In this document: positions 27,049 through 36,770 of the stretch, one piece after another
How positions within the stretch are numbered: the first letter of the stretch is position 1
Layout of the letters: each line of letters starts with the position of its first letter
NCBI RefSeq assembly: GCF_000312045.1
Contig: NZ_HE978635.1
Span: 62,342-126,341, forward strand
Direction: 5' to 3'
DNA length: 64,000 nucleotides
Source of the DNA: Noviherbaspirillum massiliense JC206
GTDB lineage: Bacteria; Pseudomonadota; Gammaproteobacteria; Burkholderiales; Burkholderiaceae_D
Position numbers and translations under genes: made by a program
The notes under the pieces: generated by a model
Told to the model about the DNA's origin: nothing
Databases searched by the model: none
The model's input: the letters and a program-made list of their open reading frames with translations, nothing else

Positions 27049-28389
27049 ATGTCCGCTCCTTCGCCCTCCCGCGTCCAGGCCTATCGCGCCAGCATCCTGC
27101 ACTTCCGCGCAGACCCCGCCTTCGACACCGATTCCCATGCCTGGCATGAAGACGGCCTGCTTATCGTCGAGGACGGACGGGTGCAGGCGGCCGGCGACTA
27201 CGCGCAGCTGCGCCATACGCTGGCCGCGGATGTGCCGGTGCATGATTGCCGCGGCAAGCTGATCGTGCCCGGCTTCATCGACACGCATGTTCATTACCCG
27301 CAGACCGACATCATCGCCTCGCCCGCGCCCGGCCTTTTGCCTTGGCTCGAGACGTATACCTTCCCGGCGGAGCGCAAGTTTGCCGATCCGGGACATGCGC
27401 GCGAAGTGGCACGCTTTTTCCTGGACGAGCTGCTCCGCTGCGGTACCACCACCGCGATGGTCTATTGCACCGTGCATCCGGAATCGGTGGATGCGTTTTT
27501 TGCGGAAAGCGAAGCGCGCAAGCTGCGCATGGTGGCGGGCAAGATCATGATGGACAGGAATTGCCCGGAATTCCTGCGCGATACCGCGGAGGGCGGCGCG
27601 CGCGACAGTGAAGAACTGATCCGCAAATGGCACAAGCGCGGCCGTCAGCTGTATGCCCTCACGCCGCGCTTTGCGCCGACGTCCACCGAAGCCCAGCTGC
27701 AACTCACGGGCGAACTGGCGCGCCGCTATCCCGATACCTTCCTGCAGACCCATGTTGCGGAAAACACCGACGAAGTCGCCTGGGTCAAATCCCTGTTCCC
27801 GGCCTCGCGCAGCTACCTCGATGTCTACGACCATTACGGCATGCTGCGTCCGCGCGCCATGTTTGCGCACTGCATCTGGCTGGACGACCACGACCGGGCG
27901 CGCCTGCACGAAACCCGGGCCGCCGCTTCCATCTGCCCGACTTCCAACTTGTTCCTCGGCAGCGGCCTGTTCGACTTCGCCAGGGCGGATGCTGCGCGGG
28001 TGCCGCTGGCGCTGGCGACCGACGTCGGCGGCGGCACCTCGTTTTCCATGCTGCAGACGATGAACGAGGTGTACAAGGTGGCACGCATGGGCGGCACCTA
28101 CCTGCCCGCCCTGCGCATGTTTTACCTGGCCACCCTGGGCAACGCGCGCAGCATGCAGCTCGAAGGCACGATCGGCAATTTCGCTCCCGGCACGGAAGCG
28201 GATTTTGTTGTTCTGGACCCACAGGCCACACCCCTGCTGAAGCGCCGGACGAGCCGCGCCAACGAGCTCGAGGAACTGCTGTTTGCACTGGCGCTGCTGG
28301 GGGACGACCGCACGGTAGCGGCCACTTACAGCGCCGGCCGCCGGGTGCATTTGCGGGCAGGTTCGGAGCACGCGGAGTTTGCCTCTTAG
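27049..28389 (+). CDS. guaD: Guanine deaminase
   Basis: 446 residues of the amidohydrolase family. Zinc ligands are visible: HVH in GFIDTHVHYPQTD near residue 83, His in THVAENTDE near residue 237, His in FAHCIWLDD near residue 276 and Asp in ATDVGGGTSFSM near residue 327. Converts guanine to xanthine, feeding XdhAB. I use the ATG at 27049 with an AGGAAAG site; a TTG two codons upstream is possible. Last catabolic gene of the xdh operon. Confidence 0.95.
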   Translation: MSAPSPSRVQAYRASILHFRADPAFDTDSHAWHEDGLLIVEDGRVQAAGDYAQLRHTLAADVPVHDCRGKLIVPGFIDTHVHYPQTDIIASPAPGLLPWLETYTFPAERKFADPGHAREVARFFLDELLRCGTTTAMVYCTVHPESVDAFFAESEARKLRMVAGKIMMDRNCPEFLRDTAEGGARDSEELIRKWHKRGRQLYALTPRFAPTSTEAQLQLTGELARRYPDTFLQTHVAENTDEVAWVKSLFPASRSYLDVYDHYGMLRPRAMFAHCIWLDDHDRARLHETRAAASICPTSNLFLGSGLFDFARADAARVPLALATDVGGGTSFSMLQTMNEVYKVARMGGTYLPALRMFYLATLGNARSMQLEGTIGNFAPGTEADFVVLDPQATPLLKRRTSRANELEELLFALALLGDDRTVAATYSAGRRVHLRAGSEHAEFAS

Positions 28390-28525
28390 CAATAGATTTC
28401 GGTATCATCCGGTTCGCCTCGCATTAACAAGCCTCTAACAAAATGCCGCCGCTGGCCGCACCTACTCGGCCGCTCGCCCGTTTGCTGGACGCGCTGAAAC
28501 CGGATTACAACCACAGGGAGAAGTC

Positions 28526-29641
28526 ATGCAAGAAAAAAACCTCAGCGTCAAAAAACTGCTGCTGTCGGCGGCCTTCGCTGCCGTCGCCGCCCCAAGCTTC
28601 GCGCAAACCAATGTCACGGTCAGCGGCCTGATCGACAACTATGTCGGCACGATGCACATGGCGGGCGAATCCGACCGGAGGGCTGTGCTCAACAGCGGCG
28701 GGATGACCACTTCCTGGATCGGTTTCAAGGGCACCGAAGACCTGGGCGGCGGCCTCAAGGCCAACTTCGCGCTGACCAGCTTCATTCAGGCCGATAACGG
28801 CGTGTATGGCCGCTTCACCGGCGACACCCTGTTCTCGCGCGATGCCCACGTCGGCCTGGCCGGCAGCTTCGGTTCCGTGTCGCTCGGCCGCGATCTCGCG
28901 CCGAACTTCCTGCCCACCATCCTGTTCAACCCCTTCGGCGATTCCTTCCAGTTCTCGCCGCTGATCCTGCAAGCGGACGTTCCCGTGGCTTTCAACTCGA
29001 CCGCTCGCACCGGCTGGACCAATTCCCTCGCCGGCGACACCGGCTGGAGCAACGAGATCCTGTACACCACGCCGAACTTCGGCGGCCTGACCGCGAACGT
29101 GCATTACCAGTTCGGCGAAGTCGCGGGCGATACCGGCAAGCGCAACTTCGGCGCCAACGTGCTGTATTTCGGCGGCCCGCTCGCCTTGACCGCGTTCTAT
29201 CACAATGTGAAGGTCAACAATCCGCTCGCCGCTCCGCCGGGCAATGTCCAGCCAGGCCCGAACTCGTTCACCTTCGACTTGCCCTCCGGACTGGAAGCAG
29301 CGCGCCAGACCGCCTGGATGGTCGGCGGCAGCTACGACCTGACGGCAGTCAAACTGTTCGCCACTTATGGCCGCACCACGCATGACATCGATCTGAGCGA
29401 CAAGACCCTGTCCCTCGGCGCCAGCGTGCCGGTTGGCGGCGGCAAGGTGCTGGCTGCATGGGCCCAGACCAGGCGTGACGGCGCTGCCTTCGGCGACGAA
29501 GCCAAGCGCAATACTGCATCCGTCGGCTACGACTACGACCTGTCCAAGCGCACCGACGTATATGCGATCTACATGAACGATCGCATCACCGATCAGGACA
29601 GCGGCAACAGCTTCGGCGTCGGCATCCGTCACCGTTTCTGA
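28526..29641 (+). CDS. General outer-membrane porin (gram-negative porin family)
   Basis: 371 residues. Signal peptide to about residue 26 (cleaved after SFA), then VTVSGLIDNYVG, the typical first beta strand of betaproteobacterial trimeric porins; the C-terminal residue is Phe (IRHRF), the outer-membrane sorting signal. GFKGTEDLGGGLKANF near residue 70 is the family hallmark. The start has a strong GGGAGAAG site. It stands alone with its own terminator; whether it serves purine entry is speculation from its position. Confidence 0.95.
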   Translation: MQEKNLSVKKLLLSAAFAAVAAPSFAQTNVTVSGLIDNYVGTMHMAGESDRRAVLNSGGMTTSWIGFKGTEDLGGGLKANFALTSFIQADNGVYGRFTGDTLFSRDAHVGLAGSFGSVSLGRDLAPNFLPTILFNPFGDSFQFSPLILQADVPVAFNSTARTGWTNSLAGDTGWSNEILYTTPNFGGLTANVHYQFGEVAGDTGKRNFGANVLYFGGPLALTAFYHNVKVNNPLAAPPGNVQPGPNSFTFDLPSGLEAARQTAWMVGGSYDLTAVKLFATYGRTTHDIDLSDKTLSLGASVPVGGGKVLAAWAQTRRDGAAFGDEAKRNTASVGYDYDLSKRTDVYAIYMNDRITDQDSGNSFGVGIRHRF

Positions 29642-29968
29642 ACCGTACCGCATAGAAAAATGGCGCCGCAAGGCGCCATTTTTTTGCGTGCAGCGATCCT
29701 TCAAGATGCCGCGCACCATTTCTTCCCTTTCGGCATTCCTGTCGCGGCATGGCTTTGTACATGTGCCGGTCTTGCCGTAGCCCAAATCGCGGAACTCCTT
29801 TCAAGAAACAAAATCAAGATTCCATGGTCCCTGGCACACAGGGAACACTGCCATCCCGCCATGGATGCAAGCAGAAAAAGCAAGGCTCACCTTTCGACAC
29901 ATCCTGCTGTTCATGACTAAATCATTCGCATACGGGCCCGGTCTTTTCCCTCCCGTGAAAGCATTGCC
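29642..29968. other. Intergenic region after the porin
   Basis: About 325 bases. It holds the porin terminator at its left end and presumably the promoter of the MscS-like gene. I see no other signal. Confidence 0.4.
29656..29685 (+). terminator. Rho-independent terminator of the porin gene
   Basis: 12-bp perfect stem (29656-29667/29672-29683) with a GCAA tetraloop and a T-run. Its A-run on the left makes it potentially bidirectional. Confidence 0.9.
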
Positions 29969-31117
29969 ATGACAGGCGCGGTGCCTGACTGGACCCAGAC
30001 CACCTTTTACGCGGTCATGCCGTGGATCGTGATCCTTAACCGGGCACCGTGGGTCTGGATCGTCCTCGAGATACTTGTCACCCTGCTGCTGCTGCTCTTC
30101 CTGCACCGCAGGGTGACGATTATCTTGCTGCGGATCACCGCCAGCCTGCCATACTCGCACCGGGTAGTCGCCTATGGCCACCGGGCCGGCGGTATCGCCG
30201 CCTTTCTGATCATGGTGCAAATCATCCTGCGCCACAATGAGTCACTCGTCGGTCCGGACTCGGCCTGGCTGCATCTGAACGTGCTGGTGCTGATCGGCGC
30301 GCTGACTTGGCTGGGCGTGCGCTGCGTGCGAGCGATTGCCGACACCATCGTGGATCTGAATCCGGTGCATCTGGCCGATAACCTGCAGGCGCGGCGCATC
30401 CAGACCCAGACCAAGGTGCTGGCACGCTCGGTCATGGTCGTCATTGTCGTGATCGGCACCGGCTCGGCACTCATGACCTTGCCGATGCTGCGCCAGATCG
30501 GCACCAGCCTGCTGGCATCGGCCGGTGCCGCCGGCCTGGTCGTCGGCTTTGCCGCCAAGCCGGTGCTGAGCAACCTGCTGGCCGGCTTGCAGATCGCGCT
30601 CACTCAGCCGATCCGCCTGGATGATGTGGTGATCGTGCAAAACGAATGGGGCGTGATCGAGGAGATCACCGGGACGTATGTGGTGATCCGCATCTGGGAC
30701 CAGCGCCGCCTGATCGTGCCCCTGCAATGGTTTATCGAAAATCCGTTCCAGAACTGGACCCGGACCAGTGCCGACATACTCGGCACTGTCTTGATCTGGG
30801 TCGACTACCGGCTGCCGATCGAACCAATCCGCCAGGAAGCGGAACGCATCTGCCGCAATGCACCCGAGTGGGATGGGCGCCTGGTCGAGACCCAGGTGGT
30901 GGAAACCAGCGAGCGCGCGATGCAGGTGCGGGTGCTGGTGAGCGCGCGCGACTCCGGCATGGCCTGGCATCTGCGCTGCCGCGTGCGCGAAGAGCTGATC
31001 GATTTCATTCAGCGCAACTATCCGGATAGTCTGCCGCGCACGCGCGCCGAAGTCTGGGACAAGGATGCCGGCGGCGCCGAGCAGCCGGCAGGAAGTTCCC
31101 TGCCGCCGCAGCGGTGA
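29969..31117 (+). CDS. MscS-family mechanosensitive ion channel
   Basis: 382 residues with about four or five membrane helices in the first 190. The pore helix region GTSLLASAGAAGLVVGFAAK near residue 178 has the Gly/Ala packing of MscS TM3, followed by the beta domain starting at QPIRLDDVVIV and the cytoplasmic mixed domain. It opens under membrane tension to release solutes during osmotic downshock. Sequence detail resembles the larger soluble-domain YnaI/YbdG-like group more than E. coli MscS. The start has no strong ribosome site. Confidence 0.9.
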   Translation: MTGAVPDWTQTTFYAVMPWIVILNRAPWVWIVLEILVTLLLLLFLHRRVTIILLRITASLPYSHRVVAYGHRAGGIAAFLIMVQIILRHNESLVGPDSAWLHLNVLVLIGALTWLGVRCVRAIADTIVDLNPVHLADNLQARRIQTQTKVLARSVMVVIVVIGTGSALMTLPMLRQIGTSLLASAGAAGLVVGFAAKPVLSNLLAGLQIALTQPIRLDDVVIVQNEWGVIEEITGTYVVIRIWDQRRLIVPLQWFIENPFQNWTRTSADILGTVLIWVDYRLPIEPIRQEAERICRNAPEWDGRLVETQVVETSERAMQVRVLVSARDSGMAWHLRCRVREELIDFIQRNYPDSLPRTRAEVWDKDAGGAEQPAGSSLPPQR

Positions 31118-31138
31118 AACAGTGAAGGCGCAAAACGA

Positions 31139-31441
31139 TCAGCCCAGCTTTGCCGCCAGAGGAACATCGATGACCACATCGGCTTCCGGATGGGCGACGC
31201 AGGGAAGAATCCAGCCTTCCGCCTTTTCTTCCCGGGTCAGCCCCGGCCACTCGATGCGGTAACTGACCTGCCCGCTGTCGAGCCGGCACATGCATGCACG
31301 GCACGTTCCGTTCCTGCATGAACTCGGTAATTTGATGCCGGAGAGGCTGGCGGCTTCCAGCAGCGGCATTGCATCGGAAACCTCGCACTCCCAGCCGTGC
31401 GGCGCGATCACTGCGCGCAACATCCTGCCCGTGATACTCAT
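31139..31441 (-). CDS. Plant-type [2Fe-2S] ferredoxin
   Basis: 100 residues from the ATG at 31441, preceded by a GAGCGGGG site. The cluster ligands are visible: C-x4-C-x2-C in SSCRNGTCRACMCR near residues 37-45 and the distant Cys in WILPCVAHPEADV near residue 80. A soluble electron carrier; its reductase or oxygenase partner is not adjacent. Longer upstream frames overlap the next gene and are rejected. Confidence 0.88.
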   Translation of the reverse strand: MSITGRMLRAVIAPHGWECEVSDAMPLLEAASLSGIKLPSSCRNGTCRACMCRLDSGQVSYRIEWPGLTREEKAEGWILPCVAHPEADVVIDVPLAAKLG

Positions 31442-31449
31442 GGCCCCGC

Positions 31450-31839
31450 TCAGCGCTCGATGCGCAGTTTCATCGTCACCGGAAATCCTTCCCGACCGGG
31501 GTAGGCCGGCGGCTTCGGATAGGTGCCTGCCGCAAAGCCTTCGGCAAAGCACTCGGCCACGTTCGTCGCCGGTTCCACCGCAACTGCACTCGCCTTCCCT
31601 TCGGGCGTGATGTCGGCTACCAGCACGAAAGCCTTGTGCTCGGGCGCCGGCTTGAGCCGGGCGCAGGAACGCATGGTCCGCGCGAAGCGGCGCCCGCCCT
31701 TGCGGAACAGCGCCGCCGGATATTGCTTCAGCTCGGGTGCGGCTTCGGCTTCCCTCGCGAGTTTCACCCGCTCTTCCACCGTTTCCGCATGGGCCAGGGA
31801 GATCAGGAGAAAGAGCAGTAATGGTGCAGTTCTTTTCAT
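31450..31839 (-). CDS. Small periplasmic hypothetical protein, TonB-C-like
   Basis: 129 residues from the ATG at 31839. A signal peptide (residues 1-18, ending AHAE) is followed by a helical stretch and a C-terminal part with VADITPEGKASAVAVEPATNVAEC and a YPGREGFPVTMKLRIER ending. The alternating pattern resembles the C-terminal domain of TonB or of small exported homologues, but the match is weak. It lies 9 bases upstream of the ferredoxin gene, so they are probably cotranscribed. Confidence 0.65.
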   Translation of the reverse strand: MKRTAPLLLFLLISLAHAETVEERVKLAREAEAAPELKQYPAALFRKGGRRFARTMRSCARLKPAPEHKAFVLVADITPEGKASAVAVEPATNVAECFAEGFAAGTYPKPPAYPGREGFPVTMKLRIER

Positions 31840-31900
31840 GTATTTCTTGTAGAGTGGATTGCCGTTGGCGTGAAGGATCGGGTTAAGAGAATTCAGAGTC

Positions 31901-32629
31901 TTATTTCTTGCGGCCATCGCGGATCAGCATGCCCTTGTCGCGCCGGTCGATCTCGAACAGGCCGATGGCTGCAGCCAGTTCGCTCAGCTTCGAGTAGCCG
32001 TAATTTCTCGGGTCGAAATCCGGCGCCTGCTTGACGATGTTGCTGCCGACGCCTCCCAGATGGGCCCAGCCGTTTTCATCTGATGCGGCTTCGATAGCCA
32101 GGCGAAACAGGCTCAGGAGCTTGCTGTCGCCGCGCAATTCCTTGGCGCTGCGCTGCTTTAATTCCGGCTCCGCGCCGGCGGATGCGGAAAGGACTTCGGT
32201 GTATACGAAGCGATCGCAGGCCGACACGAATGCCCTCGGCGTTTTCTGTTCGCCGAATCCATAGACCCGCTTGCCGGATTCGCGTATGCGCGAAGCGAGC
32301 CGGGTGAAATCGCTGTCGCTGGAGACGAGGCAAAAGCCGGCAAAAGGACCGGTGTACAAGAGATCCATCGCATCGATGATCATCGCGCTGTCCGTCGCAT
32401 TCTTGCCGGTGGTATAGCGGAATTGCTGGATCGGCTGGATCGAATGCTCGAGCAGGACGGTTTTCCACTGACCGAGATTCGGCGTTGTCCAGTCGCCATA
32501 GATGCGCTTGACGCTGGCGATGCCCAGCTTGGCGACTTCCGCCAGTAAGCCTTCGATGATGGCCGGGCTGGCATTGTCGGCGTCGATCAGCACTGCCAAT
32601 GCTGCATTGTTTTCTCCGGAAACTGCCAT
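31901..32629 (-). CDS. NYN-domain nuclease-like protein with LOTUS/OST-HTH domain
   Basis: 242 residues from the ATG at 32629 (GAGG site nine bases before). The NYN (PIN-like) domain covers about 8-150 with acidic residues in VLIDADNAS, in ATDSAMIIDAMDLL and in VSSDSDFTRLA, the expected metal-binding set. A C-terminal OST-HTH/LOTUS module covers about 165-240. In this family the two domains are thought to bind and cut or handle RNA. It stands between the exported small protein and the HU gene. RNA target unknown. Confidence 0.85.
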   Translation of the reverse strand: MAVSGENNAALAVLIDADNASPAIIEGLLAEVAKLGIASVKRIYGDWTTPNLGQWKTVLLEHSIQPIQQFRYTTGKNATDSAMIIDAMDLLYTGPFAGFCLVSSDSDFTRLASRIRESGKRVYGFGEQKTPRAFVSACDRFVYTEVLSASAGAEPELKQRSAKELRGDSKLLSLFRLAIEAASDENGWAHLGGVGSNIVKQAPDFDPRNYGYSKLSELAAAIGLFEIDRRDKGMLIRDGRKK

Positions 32630-32878
32630 GTCCTTGAACCTCATGCTTGTTGCGAGCCTGTGCTGCTGAGCTTCAGAGTCTAAGCACACACCGTTCATAT
32701 GTCCATCGGGTAAGGCCATTGCGATTGATCGAAGCAGCATTCACCGCAGCAGAACCATATTGGGCTTGCATCTGCGTGAAAAACACCACAGTTGCTGTTG
32801 CATAATCCCTAATCGCTGGCTTACACTTGCTCCGCAGAAATTGATCCGCCCGGCAGGGCATTTTTAAAAGGGAAGACA

Positions 32879-33163
32879 GTGAAAAAATCCGAAATGATCG
32901 ATGCAATCGCCGAGAAGACCGGTGTCTCCAAGGTCCAAGCCAAGGCATCCATGGACCTGCTGGTTGACTTCATCAAGACCGGCCTGCGCAAGGATGGCCG
33001 CTTTGCTGTTTCCGGCCTGGGCACCTTCTCGGTCGGCAAGCGCGCCGCACGCGTTGGCCGCAATCCGGCTACCGGCGAAAAGCTGAAGATCAAGGCGACC
33101 AAGACTGCAAAGTTCAAGGCTGCGCCGGACCTGAAAGAAGCTGCAAACAAGTTCAAGGGCTGA
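32879..33163 (+). CDS. HU-family DNA-binding protein
   Basis: 94 residues, standard HU length. The beta-arm contains the conserved GRNPATGEKLKI and the N-terminal helices match HU/IHF. Starts at GTG 32879 with an AAAAGGGAAG site. A nucleoid protein that bends DNA; paralogue of the HU gene beside rep at 55.8-56.1 kb, from which it differs clearly. A strong terminator follows. Confidence 0.93.
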   Translation: MKKSEMIDAIAEKTGVSKVQAKASMDLLVDFIKTGLRKDGRFAVSGLGTFSVGKRAARVGRNPATGEKLKIKATKTAKFKAAPDLKEAANKFKG

Positions 33164-33183
33164 TACCAGCGCCGGAACCAAAA

Positions 33184-33218
33184 ACAAGGGGCGGGAATTT
33201 CCCGCCCTTTGTTTTTTT
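33184..33218 (+). terminator. Rho-independent terminator after HU
   Basis: 13-bp stem (33184-33196/33200-33212; one wobble) followed by a run of T. It also separates HU from the convergent lipoprotein gene. Confidence 0.9.
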
Positions 33219-33223
33219 GTGCC

Positions 33224-33403
33224 TCACTTCGCGTCGCACCTGAATTCGCAACGCGGTCCGCTTCGCCCCACCCATTTCCCGTCCGGGCATTGCATCGCAT
33301 CCTGGATGCACACCGTATGCCGCTCCTGCTGCATCGCCTCTTCTTCTTCGCGCTGCCCGCCTGTGGCGCATGCGGCGAGAAGGCAGGAAAGCATGAGCGT
33401 CAT
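33224..33403 (-). CDS. Small putative lipoprotein
   Basis: 59 residues from the ATG at 33403 with an AAAGGGAC ribosome site. The N-terminus MTLMLSCLLAACATGG is a short signal peptide with a LAAC lipobox, so the Cys near residue 12 is probably lipidated. The mature part is short with four further Cys (CIQ, CPDG, CEF, CDAK), likely disulfide-bonded in the periplasm. No known function. Confidence 0.7.
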   Translation of the reverse strand: MTLMLSCLLAACATGGQREEEEAMQQERHTVCIQDAMQCPDGKWVGRSGPRCEFRCDAK

Positions 33404-33452
33404 TGCCGGTCCCTTTGCCCTCAAGGCAACGCGCAAAGGCAAGGCTCGCATA

Positions 33453-33956
33453 TCAAGTGAGGAGCCCGGCACTGCGCAGTATGTTGAGCGTGTTCTCGAT
33501 ATGCGTGGAAAAATACACAGGCCCATACTTCTGCGCCAGCAAGCGTGCCTTGCCTTCGGCCGACGGGCTCAGGAAACTGCCAAACCGCGATGCGAGCGGA
33601 GTCAGGTCGGCCGGCGCCATGTCGCGCGCCACTTCCTGGTAAGCCTCCAGCCGCGAGCAGAATACGCGAAACAGTGCCGCCGTCGTGGCATTTTCCGACG
33701 CCTGGCTCTTGAATGCTTCCAGGTAGCCGTCGCGCACTTCCTGGCTTGCGGCGGAATCGCCGAGTGCAGCGGCAACCGCATGGAACACCGCAAAGCCGCA
33801 CAGGAAATACAGCTCACTGAAATAGAGATGGCTGTTCACACTGGCATTCTGGGCTTCCTGCAATTCCGTGGCACCCGGATTGACGGAGTCAGCCAGCCGC
33901 GAGGCGAGGGCCCGTCCCAGTTCCTTGTGCGTAAGTGTTGCGTAGTCTGGTTCCAT
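33453..33956 (-). CDS. Hypothetical helical protein
   Basis: 167 residues from the ATG at 33956, all-helical by composition, no signal peptide or membrane segment. Conserved-looking motifs include SHLYFSELYFLCGFAVFHAVAAA near residue 40. Longer upstream starts have poor composition. It is read in the same direction as the lipoprotein gene, 49 bases away. I do not recognise the family. Confidence 0.65.
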   Translation of the reverse strand: MEPDYATLTHKELGRALASRLADSVNPGATELQEAQNASVNSHLYFSELYFLCGFAVFHAVAAALGDSAASQEVRDGYLEAFKSQASENATTAALFRVFCSRLEAYQEVARDMAPADLTPLASRFGSFLSPSAEGKARLLAQKYGPVYFSTHIENTLNILRSAGLLT

Positions 33957-34415
33957 ATTGGCCAACTGTTTGCTGACATGCCGCTTCTGTCTGATTAACG
34001 CGGGCCCCGTTCCGGAAAACAGGGCGGTCGGGATTTTCAACTTCCACTTCGACATACATTGATAAGGCCATCGGGCTGATCCGGTCCTCCTTCCCGCGAG
34101 GTGCACCATGCGGCCGGAAAGTGCGGCAAGGACAGCACAGCCAGGACGGCCATTCGGTCAAAGCCTGAGAGGATATATGACTACGGGACAAAATGGTATA
34201 TCGGAGCCGGCTGCAGGCGGCTATGAAGTTGACCAGCGTCAAGGCCATGCGTTTCCAAGCGGCTCCGCTCATGGCAGAATGGCAACCGGTATTTTTGCGC
34301 CTCCCTGTCGTGCTCTGCGTACTCTCCGTCGCCGCACCGGTGCACATGCCAGCGACTGCAAGCCCGCGGGTTTGCTCAATGTTTTGGATGCTCTCTCACA
34401 TTTCACAGGACACCC
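33957..34415. other. Intergenic region before metY
   Basis: About 460 bases. Open frames on both strands look like shadows with odd composition. I see no S-box or SAH riboswitch by eye in front of metY, though such a control element would be plausible there. Confidence 0.35.
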
Positions 34416-35702
34416 ATGAAAATCGAAACGCTCGCCGTCCATGCCGGTTATTCCCCGGATCCCACCACCAAAGCGGTTGCCGTACCGATTTACCAGACCG
34501 TCGCCTATGCCTTCGACAATGCGCAGCATGGCGCCGACCTGTTCGACCTGAAGGTGCCGGGCAATATCTACACCCGCATCATGAACCCGACGCAGGACAT
34601 CCTGGAAAAGCGCATTGCAGCGCTGGAAGGCGGTATCGGGGCGCTCGCGCTGGCGTCCGGCATGGCTGCGATCACCTATGCGATCCAGACCATTGCCGAA
34701 GCGGGCGACAACATCATTTCCGCCAGCCAGCTGTATGGCGGCACCTACAACCTGTTTGCACACACGCTGCCGCAGCTCGGCATCGAGGTGCGCTTCGCCG
34801 ATGCGCGCCGGCCGGAAAGCTTCGCCGCGCTCATCGATGGCCGCACCAAGGCCATCTTCTGCGAATCGATCGGCAACCCGCTCGGCAATGTCACGGACTT
34901 CGCCAAGCTCGCCGACGTCGCGCACGCGCACGGCATTCCGCTGATCGTCGACAATACCGTTCCCAGCCCTTACCTGTGCCGCCCGATCGAACATGGCGCC
35001 GACATCGTCGTGCATGCACTGACCAAATATCTCGGCGGCCATGGCAATAGCATGGGCGGGGCCATCGTCGACAGCGGCAAATTCCCCTGGGCCAAGCACA
35101 AGGAACGCTTCAAGCGCCTGAACGAGCCCGACGTGTCTTATCACGGCGTGGTCTATACCGAAGCGCTCGGTGAAGCTGCCTACATCGGCCGCGCCCGCGT
35201 GGTCCCGCTGCGCAACATGGGCGCGGCGATTGCGCCGATGAATGCCTTCCTGATCCTGCAAGGCGTCGAAACCCTGCCGCTGCGCATGGACCGCATCTGC
35301 GAGAACACGCTCGCCATCGCGCGTCACCTGAAGCAGCATCCGAAAGTGGCATGGGTCAATTACGCCGGCGTGGAAGATCACCCGGACCATGGGCTGGTGC
35401 GCAAGTACATGGGCGGGCGCGCGTCCGGCATCCTGTCCTTCGGCCTCAAGGCCAGCAGCCAGGGTGATGTCCGCGCCGCCGGGGCACGCGTGCTCGATGC
35501 ATTGAAGCTGTTTACCCGCCTGGTGAATATCGGCGACGCCAAATCGCTGGCCACGCATCCGGCCTCGACCACCCATCGCCAGCTCAACGAAGCCGAGCTG
35601 GCACAGGCGGGCGTGTCGGAAGACATGCTGCGGCTGTCGATCGGTATCGAGCATATCGACGACCTGCTCGCCGATCTCGATCAGGCGCTGGCCGCGGCAT
35701 AA
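34416..35702 (+). CDS. metY: O-acetylhomoserine sulfhydrylase (aminocarboxypropyltransferase)
   Basis: 428 residues of the Cys/Met metabolism PLP family. The PLP Lys lies in [11 protein letters not shown] near residue 207, with YTRIMNPTQ near residue 52, ALASGMAAI near residue 78 and [12 protein letters not shown] near residue 152. Converts O-acetylhomoserine plus sulfide to homocysteine, giving methionine. The length fits MetY rather than the shorter MetB/MetC. AGGACA ribosome site; hairpin at 35714 ends it. Confidence 0.93.
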   Translation: MKIETLAVHAGYSPDPTTKAVAVPIYQTVAYAFDNAQHGADLFDLKVPGNIYTRIMNPTQDILEKRIAALEGGIGALALASGMAAITYAIQTIAEAGDNIISASQLYGGTYNLFAHTLPQLGIEVRFADARRPESFAALIDGRTKAIFCESIGNPLGNVTDFAKLADVAHAHGIPLIVDNTVPSPYLCRPIEHGADIVVHALTKYLGGHGNSMGGAIVDSGKFPWAKHKERFKRLNEPDVSYHGVVYTEALGEAAYIGRARVVPLRNMGAAIAPMNAFLILQGVETLPLRMDRICENTLAIARHLKQHPKVAWVNYAGVEDHPDHGLVRKYMGGRASGILSFGLKASSQGDVRAAGARVLDALKLFTRLVNIGDAKSLATHPASTTHRQLNEAELAQAGVSEDMLRLSIGIEHIDDLLADLDQALAAA

Positions 35703-35713
35703 CGCGGCTGCCG

Positions 35714-35747
35714 GCAGTGGCGGGCCTGTGCTGGCCCGTCACTGCCC
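35714..35747 (+). terminator. Strong GC hairpin after metY
   Basis: 14-bp stem with one G-T wobble (35714-35727/35734-35747) 12 bases past the stop; no T-run, so Rho-assisted or stabilising. Confidence 0.5.
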
Positions 35748-35843
35748 TCCAGCACCTGTCTTCACGCCGCATCGCATGCGGCACCTTCCCCGCAACAAGG
35801 ATTCCCGCTTGGCCAGGGTGCACCGGCCAGCTGCAACAACACC

Positions 35844-36737
35844 ATGTCTTTTTCCGCCAGCCTGCAATCCCGTTCTCCCCGCTCCCTGGGCCTGTTCTGC
35901 CTGATGATCACGTCGCTTGGCTGGGGCATCAACTGGCCGGCCATGAAATTCCTGCTGCGCGAGTGGCCGCCCCTGTTTGCGCGCGGCGTGGCCGGCGTGG
36001 CAGCCGCCTGTCTGCTGGCTGCGATTGCAGCAGCGGCCGGGCAAAGGCTTCGGGTGCCACGTGAATTGCTGGGCCGGCTGACCCTCGGCGCTTTCACCAA
36101 TGTCTTTGCCTGGATGGGATTTTCCACGCTGTCGCTGCGCTGGCTGAATGTCGGACAGGCAGCCCTGCTGGTCTATACCATGCCGCTCTGGGCGACCTTG
36201 CTGGCCTGGCCGCTGCTCGGCAAGCGGCCGAGCCTGCGCGACAGCATGGGGCTGGCGCTGTGCATTGCGGGCGTGGCCCTGCTGTTTGGCGGCCCGGATG
36301 CGTCGCTAGGCACGGACCAGCTGGCCGGCGCGCTGTTTGCGCTTGGCGCGGCTTTTTTCTTTGCCCTTGGAACAGTCGCCCTGAAACCAACGCCCCTACC
36401 ACCGTTTACCGCGCTTGCCTGGCAAGTCGGCATTGGCTGCGCGCCCATGCTGGTGCTGGGCCTGCTGTTTGAGCAGCCGGATTTCCACGCACTGAGTGCC
36501 GGCGGGTGGGGAGTGATGGCTTACATGACTGTCATGCCCATGGGCATCTGCTATCTGACGTGGTTTGCGGCGCTGCGCCGGCTGCCGCCGGCAACGGCGT
36601 CGATCGCGACACTGCTCACGCCCATCATCGGCGTGACCGCGGCGGCACTCTCCCTGGGCGAACCCCTCGGCCTCCGGCAGTTGCTGGCCATGGCCCTGAC
36701 GATAGGCGGCGTGGCATTTGTGCTGCGCAAGGCCTGA
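35844..36737 (+). CDS. EamA/DMT-family transporter
   Basis: 297 residues with ten hydrophobic segments in two EamA repeats (about 15-150 and 155-297), the usual RhaT/YdcZ-like arrangement. An inner-membrane exporter of amino acids or other metabolites; its place after metY would fit export of a sulfur amino acid but that is only context. Weak ribosome site. Confidence 0.88.
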   Translation: MSFSASLQSRSPRSLGLFCLMITSLGWGINWPAMKFLLREWPPLFARGVAGVAAACLLAAIAAAAGQRLRVPRELLGRLTLGAFTNVFAWMGFSTLSLRWLNVGQAALLVYTMPLWATLLAWPLLGKRPSLRDSMGLALCIAGVALLFGGPDASLGTDQLAGALFALGAAFFFALGTVALKPTPLPPFTALAWQVGIGCAPMLVLGLLFEQPDFHALSAGGWGVMAYMTVMPMGICYLTWFAALRRLPPATASIATLLTPIIGVTAAALSLGEPLGLRQLLAMALTIGGVAFVLRKA

Positions 36738-36770
36738 GACGGCAGCTTGCTTCGATGCCGGGCGCTGCAG

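Noticed and set aside
34193..35050. 285-codon plus-strand frame overlapping metY
   Set aside because: Out-of-frame shadow of metY; no start signal.
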